A stretch of 9,345 nucleotides of DNA, taken from contig JAJRVC010000496.1 in the NCBI GenBank assembly GCA_024277475.1, positions 1 through 9,345 of the forward strand, in the 5' to 3' direction. Made by a program: the position numbers and the translations under genes. The notes beneath the pieces are model-generated. The model saw only the letters and a program-made list of their open reading frames with translations, did no database searches and was not told the DNA's origin. Below, one piece after another: positions 1 through 5,294 of the stretch. How positions within the stretch are numbered: position 1 is the stretch's first letter; every line of letters begins with the position of its first letter. Source of the DNA: Deltaproteobacteria bacterium. Lineage in GTDB: Bacteria; Desulfobacterota; Desulfobacteria; Desulfobacterales; JAFDCJ01.

Positions 1-35
1 CCGTCCTCCGTCCTCTGATCCCTGTCATCTGCTTT
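1..35. repeat. Degenerate 7-bp tandem repeat overlapping the synthetase 3' end
   Basis: The stretch reads in heptamers: CCGTCCT twice, then CTGATCC, CTGTCAT, CTGCTTT. It encodes the last visible residues of the synthetase (ADDRDQRTED), which follow the normal end of the ATP-grasp domain (VDARVIL). The C-terminal tail is therefore probably repeat-derived and not part of the fold. Confidence 0.6.
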
Positions 36-2162
36 CAGAATAACCCGCGCATCCACGATGCCTAGCCCGGTTTCATGGACAATGACCGGATTGAGATCCA
101 TCTCCTCGATGTCGGGGTAGGCCTCAACGATGTCGGAGCACAGCAGTAATAATTTTCTGATGGATTTTTGATCCAACGGGTGTTTGCCCCTGGCCCCGTT
201 CAGAATCGGATATGACTTTGTTTCCGCGATCATCTTTCTGGCATCTGCCGACGTGATCGGCAGCACGCGAAAGGCGACATCTTTTAGAATTTCCACCATG
301 ATTCCGCCCAGTCCATACATGATTACCGGACCAAACTGGTCATCGTATTTGGTGCCGATGATAATTTCAACACCCTCAACTGCCATGGGAGATACTAGAA
401 TCCCCCTGATATCGGCGTGGGGCTTAAAATTTCGGACGTTTTCCATAATTTCATCAAATGCTGCGCGAATTTCGTTTTCTGTGTGAAGCTTGATTCGCAC
501 ACCACCGGCATCACTTTTATGTAAAATATCGGGGGAGACAATTTTCAGGACGACATCGCTGCCAATTTTTTGTGCAATCTCGACGGCCTCATCTGCTGTT
601 TTGACCAGAAAATCTACCGGTACCCGGGCGCCGTGGATGGCAAAAAGCCGTTTGGCTTCATGCTCCAGCAAGCAACTGCGACCGTCATTGCGAGCGTTCC
701 GAATGATTTTTCTGCCTTCAGGTTTGGCTTTCGCTTCCCAGTTCAAGACAAACTTGGTCTTGGTGTGATAGCTGTTTAGATAGTTGCCATACTTGGCCAG
801 GACAGAGATGCATTTAACGGCGATATCCAGGGAGTCGTAAACCGGAATGTTATAATATCGCAACAGCTCCAGGGCATGGGGCTTTTCGGAATTGTAAAGG
901 CTGTGCAGAACAATCGGTTTATTGCGTTTTTTAATCATCTTTCCCATTTGGTGGGCCGCATCTTCTTCCATCAAGGAGAGACTTTCAGCAAAGCGGATGC
1001 CATAACCCCCAAAAAGACCCACAATCAAAAGTCCGCCGACATTGTGATCATTCAAAATGATTCGGGCACAATCGGCAAATACCGACGGATCAGCGTCCGT
1101 GCCGCCGGCCACATCGACCGGATTCGGAACGGATGCCGCTTGCGGTAACAGGCTTCTTAATTTGTGCTGGGTTTTTTCGCTTAACTCGGGAATTTCAATA
1201 CCCAGATCGGTTAAAAGATCGGAGGCAATCGTGGCATGACCGCCGCCGTCGGCCAGGATGGCGATCTTGTTGTTTTTAATAGGCGGAAGACTTGAAAGAG
1301 TTTCAGCAGCAGGGAAAAGTTCGTCGGAGTTTTCGATGACGATAATTCCGGCTCGCCGAAACGCTGTATTGGCCACTTCGGAAATTCCTGCCAGCGCGCC
1401 GGTATGGGAGCCGGCCGATTTTTTACCGATGGATGATCGGCCGCTTTTTAGCAGGATAATGGGTTTTTCAAGCGTCGTTTTCTGGGCTTGCTGGACGAAT
1501 TCGCGGCCGTTGTGCAATCCTTCCACGTATATCAATATGGCCTTGGTATGCAGGTCTTGACGAAAGAATTCCAGGTATTCGTGAAATTTGATATCGGCCT
1601 CGTTACCTACACCGACATAGTAGGAGAAACCTTTGCGGCTTTTTATTTTTGCTTCCGTGATCAACGTCAGAGCCATGTTGCCGCTCTGGGCAAGAAGTGC
1701 AATGTCCCCCTTGGGGGCATCCTTCAATCCCACCAGGTTTAAGTTGTCATGCATATTCAGTATGCCGGAGGTATTGGGGCCAATCAAACGAATATTGTGT
1801 TTTTTGGCCACAGCGACCATTTCGCTTTCCAGCTTTCGGCCTTCCCGACCCATTTCTCCGAATCCCCCTGCCAGGACCACCGCTCCTTTGACCCCGTTTT
1901 GACCGCAATCTTCCAGGACCGCCGGCAGGGTTGCGGCCGGAGTGGCCACCAGAGCCACATCGACCGGTTTCTCTATGTCAGAGACCCTTCTGTAGCATTT
2001 TAACCCCAGGATGCGTTTTTCGTACGGGTTTACCGGATATATTTCACCTTCATATTTTTCATCCAGCAGCGTCCGGATTGTCTGAAACCCGCGTTTGGTT
2101 TCATTTTTGGATGCACCAATAATCGCAACCGATTCGGCGTTTAATATTTTTTCCAGTGACAT
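1..2162 (-). CDS. Acyl-CoA synthetase, ADP-forming (fused alpha/beta acetate-CoA ligase family), 3' end beyond window
   Basis: The reading frame is open for 720 codons from the ATG at 2162 to the left edge, so the stop lies outside. Fused members are usually about 700 residues, so nearly all of it is here. The family makes an acyl-CoA from an acid, CoA and ATP, or runs backwards to form ATP, in the cytoplasm. Visible parts: an N-terminal CoA-binding Rossmann domain starting with VAIIGASKN (12-20) and RLIGPNTSG (125-133); ligase-CoA domains with YVEGL (Glu214) and SHTGALAG, whose His253 matches the phosphorylated active-site histidine; and a C-terminal ATP-grasp part with HKSDAGGV (second conserved His548) and DLNPVIV near the end. 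No frameshift is seen. A weak AGGA lies 10 nt before the start. The last ~12 codons (positions 1-35) overlap a 7-bp periodic repeat. The true substrate (acetate, branched or aryl acids) cannot be read from the sequence. Confidence 0.95.
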   Translation of the reverse strand, partial: MSLEKILNAESVAIIGASKNETKRGFQTIRTLLDEKYEGEIYPVNPYEKRILGLKCYRRVSDIEKPVDVALVATPAATLPAVLEDCGQNGVKGAVVLAGGFGEMGREGRKLESEMVAVAKKHNIRLIGPNTSGILNMHDNLNLVGLKDAPKGDIALLAQSGNMALTLITEAKIKSRKGFSYYVGVGNEADIKFHEYLEFFRQDLHTKAILIYVEGLHNGREFVQQAQKTTLEKPIILLKSGRSSIGKKSAGSHTGALAGISEVANTAFRRAGIIVIENSDELFPAAETLSSLPPIKNNKIAILADGGGHATIASDLLTDLGIEIPELSEKTQHKLRSLLPQAASVPNPVDVAGGTDADPSVFADCARIILNDHNVGGLLIVGLFGGYGIRFAESLSLMEEDAAHQMGKMIKKRNKPIVLHSLYNSEKPHALELLRYYNIPVYDSLDIAVKCISVLAKYGNYLNSYHTKTKFVLNWEAKAKPEGRKIIRNARNDGRSCLLEHEAKRLFAIHGARVPVDFLVKTADEAVEIAQKIGSDVVLKIVSPDILHKSDAGGVRIKLHTENEIRAAFDEIMENVRNFKPHADIRGILVSPMAVEGVEIIIGTKYDDQFGPVIMYGLGGIMVEILKDVAFRVLPITSADARKMIAETKSYPILNGARGKHPLDQKSIRKLLLLCSDIVEAYPDIEEMDLNPVIVHETGLGIVDARVILKADDRDQRTED

Positions 2163-2208
2163 GTCATTATTTTCCTGATCTTTGATGAATGCTTAAACTC
2201 CAGATATA

Positions 2209-2264
2209 GTTGATTGGTTGTTGGTCACTGCTTGCTGGTTTCAGGTGTCAGATGACAGATTTTC
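2209..2264. repeat. Degenerate heptamer tract upstream of the synthetase
   Basis: Eight consecutive 7-bp blocks can be laid out: GTTGATT, GGTTGTT, GGTCACT, GCTTGCT, GGTTTCA, GGTGTCA, GATGACA, GATTTTC. The units differ but keep a G/C-T start and a 7-bp step. The tract lies 47 nt upstream of the synthetase start, in its likely leader or promoter region. Confidence 0.5.
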
Positions 2265-2287
2265 TGAATTGGGAAGTCGGAAATTAC

Positions 2288-2500
2288 CTAAGTTAATGTA
2301 TCACTTCGCTCTGTCATTTATAAAAAAGTTAGAATTCCTTAGGCACTTTAGCTCACTTTAGCTCACTTTAGCTCACTTTAGCTCACTTTAGCTCATTTTA
2401 GGCACTCGTATGTAATAAAGCCAGCACTCCCTTTCAGGGAGGAACCATTGCCCCCGCGGAGCGGGATCTTCGACGGGCCCTCTGGACCCGGGTATCTACT
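2288..2500. repeat. Dispersed intergenic repeat element E1
   Basis: This segment matches 8156-8313 (E2) block by block in the same orientation. Shared blocks: CTAAGTTAATG (CTAAAGTTGATG in E2), CTTCGCTCTG, ATTTATAAAAAAG, TAGAATTCCTTA, a run of CTTTAGC-type 10-mers, TTTTAGGCACT, TATGTAATAAA, CTTTCAGGGAGGAA, GGGCCCTCTG (GGCCCTCTG in E2) and CCCGGGTATCTACT. E1 has about 24 extra GC-rich bases near 2452-2475 and more 10-mers. Its right end supplies the TAG stop (2496-2498) of the crotonase gene. It may fold into RNA hairpins downstream of that gene (CTCCCT/AGGGAG at 2427-2441, CCCGC/GCGGG in the extra bases), but no U-run follows, so a terminator role is unproven. Confidence 0.75.
2341..2400. repeat. 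10-bp tandem repeat, six units
   Basis: Six consecutive 10-mers: AGGCACTTTA, four exact copies of GCTCACTTTA, then GCTCATTTTA. The related element E2 has only three divergent units at the matching place (8211-8240), so the copy number varies between copies of the element. Confidence 0.9.
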
Positions 2501-3266
2501 CATTTCTGCTTCTGTCCTCAAACTCCTTCAAAGACTCCTGTCTTTCTTTGGTCGCTACACAGGCCAGGCAGGCCTCGATTTCAAAGTCCATCAATGCTTC
2601 AAGACTGGCTTCGCCCCGAGCCATAAGTAATCCTTTCTTGATCAGTTTCAAAGAAATGGCCGAACAGGCAGTGATTTTTTCCGCCATCTGGCGGACTTCC
2701 GTTTCAAGTTGTGCCAGTGGGACCGTTTTGTTGACCAGACCGATTCGCTGGGCCTCTTTGCCATCGATGTATTCACCTGTAAAAAGGAGTTCACTGGCCT
2801 TGCCGGGTCCGATTAAATCCTGAACCAACCTGAATGCCCCGCCGGTCACAGACGAGGTCACCTTGGCCTCCGGAGAACCGATTTTGGCTTCTTCGGCCGC
2901 AATTCGGATATCACAAGCCAGGGCCAATTCGTAACCCGAACCGATCGCATATCCGTTAATGGCGGCAATGGTCGGTTTTTCAAAGCGAATTATCTTGCGC
3001 GAAGCTTCCTGGAGTTCTTCCAGGTATTCCCGATAGGCTTCAGGGGTCCTGGTCTTTGATTCCTTTAAATCGGCACCGGTTGAAAACGCTCTGCCCTCAC
3101 CGGTGACAATCAGTACTTTTATGGCAGAATCATTTTTAGCATCTTCCAAGGCTGCCTGAAAATCGAGCCACAACTGCTTGTTCATGGCATTTAAAACCTG
3201 GGTCCGGTTCAATTTGATGATCGCAATTCCCTGGTTTTTTTCATAGATAATGCATTCAAGATTCAT
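2496..3266 (-). CDS. Enoyl-CoA hydratase/isomerase (crotonase) family protein
   Basis: This cytoplasmic acyl-CoA enzyme has the full crotonase length (256 residues from the preferred start). Numbering below is from the first of three consecutive ATGs at 3272. The CoA-binding and oxyanion-hole segments are GRAFSTGADLKE (60-71) and AAINGYAIGSGYELALACD (103-121). Both acidic residues used by enoyl-CoA hydratases are present: Glu115 in GYELA and Glu135 in SPEAK, 20 residues apart as in the hydratase pair. Hydratase chemistry is therefore possible, although isomerase or other crotonase activities cannot be excluded. A GGAG at 3273-3276 abuts the first ATG but is 6 nt from the third (3266), so I prefer MNLECII as the N-terminus. 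The stop TAG is the edge of repeat E1. The next co-oriented gene is the acyl-CoA synthetase, 334 nt on, which suggests shared acyl-CoA metabolism but not tight coupling. Confidence 0.93.
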   Translation of the reverse strand: MNLECIIYEKNQGIAIIKLNRTQVLNAMNKQLWLDFQAALEDAKNDSAIKVLIVTGEGRAFSTGADLKESKTRTPEAYREYLEELQEASRKIIRFEKPTIAAINGYAIGSGYELALACDIRIAAEEAKIGSPEAKVTSSVTGGAFRLVQDLIGPGKASELLFTGEYIDGKEAQRIGLVNKTVPLAQLETEVRQMAEKITACSAISLKLIKKGLLMARGEASLEALMDFEIEACLACVATKERQESLKEFEDRSRNE

Positions 3267-3340
3267 CATCATCTCCAGTTTCGAGGTCGGTTCTAATTTC
3301 GGTCATCTGAAATTTGTCTAATTGTAAGCATTGTTTTTAT

Positions 3341-3409
3341 CTCGCAGAGCCCGCAGAGATCACAGAGTTTTTTGCTTTTTCTTTGCGTACTCCGTGGACT
3401 CCGTGAGAG
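3341..3409. repeat. Inverted repeat of 9-bp units (N1)
   Basis: The left arm reads CTCGCAGAG, CCCGCAGAG, ATCACAGAG in exact 9-bp steps. The right arm, on the opposite strand, reads CTCACGGAG, TCCACGGAG, TACGCAAAG. The arms are separated by a T-rich core. The units resemble each other across the arms, but pairing is imperfect. Confidence 0.65.
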
Positions 3410-3447
3410 ATCTAATGGCCCAAGTTATGACCATGCCCGCCGTTTTT

Positions 3448-3616
3448 TTATCCAATATTCGGCATCAGCGTCCAGACAATCACCCATGAACCGCTGGCCG
3501 GATCTTTGTTCAAACACACAATGCCGCTGTTTTGAAACTTGAAAACCGGCTTATCAGTGGCCCCGGTCACCAGGTAAGAAGTCATTCGTTCCGTGTTGAA
3601 CCAGGTACAGTGCCAT
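3448..3616 (-). pseudogene. SixA-type phosphohistidine phosphatase remnant with internal deletion
   Basis: A good ribosome site (AAGGAG, 10 nt spacing) precedes an ATG at 3616 that opens MALYLVQHGTN, the start of SixA/histidine-phosphatase proteins (the catalytic xHG motif, with Gln before His). That frame ends 21 codons in. A second frame, shifted by one base, reads TSYLVTGATDKPVFKFQNSG and continues to WTLMPNIG and a TAA at 3448-3450. It resembles the C-terminal strand region of the same family as I remember it. The family is about 150-160 residues; here only ~11 N-terminal and ~45 C-terminal residues remain. The best reading is a deletion of roughly 100 codons with a frameshift at the join. 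It would not encode a working enzyme. The C-terminal assignment rests on memory of the family and needs a search. Confidence 0.6.
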
Positions 3617-3674
3617 GGTGCGGATACTCCTTGTAAATTCGATCTAATGATAATAATATATTAAGAGGCTGAGC

Positions 3675-3695
3675 GGTTCAAGGTTCAAAGGTTAC
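3675..3695. repeat. Heptamer tract (GGTTCAA type)
   Basis: GGTTCAA occurs twice in tandem, followed by AGGTTAC. The tract faces a related heptamer tract on the opposite strand at 3825-3852, so the two bracket about 130 bp. Confidence 0.5.
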
Positions 3696-3824
3696 AACCA
3701 ATGGATACTGCTCCCAATTTTAACCAAAAGCTGGAATGCCCGTCATACCCCATTGAGTGAAACGGATTCATTACCAGATGAAAGCAAGATTCCTTTGATA
3801 CGAGTTGTGTGGGTTTTTTCAACC

Positions 3825-3852
3825 CGGAACGTTGAACTCTGAACCTCCCAAC
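3825..3852. repeat. Heptamer tract, inverted partner of 3675-3695
   Basis: Heptamers CGGAACG, TTGAACT, CTGAACC, TCCCAAC. On the minus strand this reads GGTTCAG, AGTTCAA, which matches the plus-strand units at 3675-3688. Confidence 0.5.
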
Positions 3853-3989
3853 CCAAATTTTGTTGATCTTCATATCCACCCGGGTAGATATGACAATGGT
3901 TTCAAAACATCAACAGGTTTTTGATATTTTCTGTTATGACTTAGTGCTCCTATTCGTAATTACAGTGACGTATTAGCCGTAATATTATT

Positions 3990-4063
3990 TCACCACGGAG
4001 ACACAGAGGTATTCTTCTTTTTTCCCAAAACGAAAAAAATACATCTCTGTGCCACTGTGGTGA
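3990..4063. repeat. Long imperfect palindrome of CACAGAG type (N2)
   Basis: The left arm 3990-4013 (TCACCACGGAGACACAGAGG and on) pairs with 4040-4063 (ending CTGTGCCACTGTGGTGA). I count about 21 pairs, two of them G-U, with three mismatches. The core is A/T-rich. It is about 230 bp from the nearest intact gene, so it is not an obvious terminator. Confidence 0.75.
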
Positions 4064-4123
4064 GATCAAATGGTCGTTAACGCTTCAATAAATTATACGT
4101 TACCGTATTTGTGAAACTATGTA

Positions 4124-4190
4124 CTAAGACACGAAAACACAAAAAATAATTAAAACTTTGCGTTCTTTGCGCCTTTGCGGTGAATAAATA
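4124..4190. repeat. Inverted repeat of 9-bp units (N3)
   Basis: The left arm has GACACGAAA and ACACAAAAA. The right arm, on the minus strand, reads CACCGCAAA, GGCGCAAAG, AACGCAAAG in 9-bp steps. The design is the same as N1 and N2: nonamers in the arms around an AT-rich core. Confidence 0.6.
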
Positions 4191-4290
4191 CATCGAAGCA
4201 GGTGCTTTTCTCCTAAATATGCATCCCAAATGCAGTCCAGGGACGAGAATGCAACCTTGAACCCGTGAACGCCTATGAACGGAGATATTT

Positions 4291-5187
4291 ATGCGGATAG
4301 TAACCAGGCCTGATTTTGACGGGATCGTTTGTGCCGTCCTCTTGATTGATGTCCTCGGTGTCAGAGAACCGGTGAAATGGGTTGAACCCAGTGCCCTGCA
4401 AGGGGGGCGGGTAGAAGTCCGCGAAGGCGACATCATTGCCAACCTGCCTTACGATGATAAATGTGCCCTCTGGTTTGATCATCATTATACCAATCAGATC
4501 GACCATCCCTTCAACGGGGTATTTAAAATTGCACCGTCGGCGGCTGGAATTATTTTTGAGCATTACAGGGGTCGATTCAAGCGTGACTACAGTGAACTGG
4601 TAACAGCCACAGATAAAATCGATTCAGCCGACCTCACCCTGGAGCAAGTTTGTCACCCCCAGAAACATGATTATGTGTTGCTGTCCATGACAGTGTTTGA
4701 CGGAGATTATCCCAGTGAAATTTACTGGAACAGGTTGGTCTACCTTCTCGGGAAATATGATTGCGGACAAATCATGAAAGATCCGGAGGTGAAGCGGCGC
4801 TGTCAAGATGTCATCAACCAAAATGAGCAGTATGCGGTTTATTTGAAGGCGAACACGCGCCTGGAAAAGCATGTCGCCATTACAGATTTTCGCCATCTGG
4901 CAAAAACCCCGACCGGGAATCGATTTCTCGTTTATGCATTGTTTCCGGAATCATTTGTTCATGTGAGAATTCGTTACGAGGACAAGAACAAAGAGATGAT
5001 CGCCGTCAGCGTGGGGCATAGCATTTTTAATCCCCATTGCAATGTAAATGCCGGCCTGCTGCTCGCCGATTTTGAAGGGGGAGGGCATTTCGGGGCTGCA
5101 GCTACCCGTTTTCATGCGAGTAAAGCTGACGAATTCATTCCGAAAATCATTGATGTGCTGCTGAAAAATGAAAGTAATGAAAAATGA
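4291..5187 (+). CDS. DHH/DHHA1 family phosphoesterase (exopolyphosphatase/NrnA-like)
   Basis: This is a 298-residue cytoplasmic metal-dependent phosphoesterase of the DHH superfamily, whose members cleave polyphosphate, short oligonucleotides or cyclic dinucleotide products. The N-terminal DHH domain shows TRPDFDGIVCA (metal ligands Asp8 and Asp10), an aspartate in GDIIA (Asp47), WFDHHYT (Asp63-His64-His65) and TATDKID (Asp108, Asp111). The C-terminal DHHA1 domain carries the glycine-rich substrate loop FEGGGHFGAAATRF (261-274). All expected metal and loop residues are present, so it should be active. The start is supported by GGAG at 4281-4284, 6 nt upstream. It is the only plus-strand gene in the window and stands alone, converging on the 838-residue gene. 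The substrate cannot be decided from the sequence. Confidence 0.9.
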   Translation: MRIVTRPDFDGIVCAVLLIDVLGVREPVKWVEPSALQGGRVEVREGDIIANLPYDDKCALWFDHHYTNQIDHPFNGVFKIAPSAAGIIFEHYRGRFKRDYSELVTATDKIDSADLTLEQVCHPQKHDYVLLSMTVFDGDYPSEIYWNRLVYLLGKYDCGQIMKDPEVKRRCQDVINQNEQYAVYLKANTRLEKHVAITDFRHLAKTPTGNRFLVYALFPESFVHVRIRYEDKNKEMIAVSVGHSIFNPHCNVNAGLLLADFEGGGHFGAAATRFHASKADEFIPKIIDVLLKNESNEK

Positions 5188-5211
5188 TGAATTCGCAAAA
5201 AGACGAATTCA
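5188..5211. terminator. Hairpin between the convergent genes
   Basis: An 8-bp perfect stem TGAATTCG/CGAATTCA (5188-5195 with 5204-5211) with an 8-nt A-rich loop begins one base after the DHH stop codon. No clear T-run follows on the plus strand, so intrinsic termination is possible but weakly supported. It directly precedes a 28-bp repeated block and may be part of a mobile-type repeat. Confidence 0.35.
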
Positions 5212-5217
5212 GCATCT

Positions 5218-5245
5218 TTGATGTGGCCGCAAAAAGGCACAAAAA
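5218..5245. repeat. 28-bp exact repeat, copy 1
   Basis: The 28 bases from 5218 to 5245, with core GTGGCCGCAAAAAGGCAC, are identical to 8038-8065 in the same orientation. An AGAGCGAAGCGA follows at 5251, the reverse complement of a motif (TCGCTTCGCTCT) in element E2. Confidence 0.85.
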
Positions 5246-5273
5246 AAGACAGAGCGAAGCGATTCAAGCATTC

Positions 5274-5294
5274 GTCAATTGTCAATTGTCATTT
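5274..5294. repeat. Heptamer tract supplying the end of the 838-residue gene
   Basis: GTCAATT twice, then GTCATTT. On the minus strand it encodes the terminal residues MTIDN and the TGA stop (5275-5277) of the membrane protein gene. Confidence 0.7.

Larger units (their letters stand above)
3267..4290. other. ~1-kb region without an intact gene
   Basis: Between the crotonase and the DHH gene I find no intact coding region with recognisable motifs. The region holds a decayed SixA-like gene, two heptamer tracts and three palindromes made of 9-bp units, each listed separately. The remainder (about 3700-3820 and 3870-3985) is AT-rich and shows nothing I can name. Confidence 0.7.

Noticed and set aside
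184..2122. Plus-strand open frames inside the synthetase region
   Set aside because: They are opposite-strand shadows of a continuous 720-codon minus-strand gene with clear family motifs.
2341..2400. CRISPR array
   Set aside because: The units are contiguous 10-mers with no spacers.
3685..3879. Minus-strand 64-codon frame
   Set aside because: It runs across both heptamer tracts, has no recognisable motif and no convincing ribosome site.
3990..4063. Intrinsic terminator
   Set aside because: The palindrome is long but lies over 200 bp from any intact gene end and has no proper T-run.
4077..4442. Minus-strand 121-codon frame across the DHH gene start
   Set aside because: It reads through the N3 palindrome and is antisense to the well-supported DHH gene.
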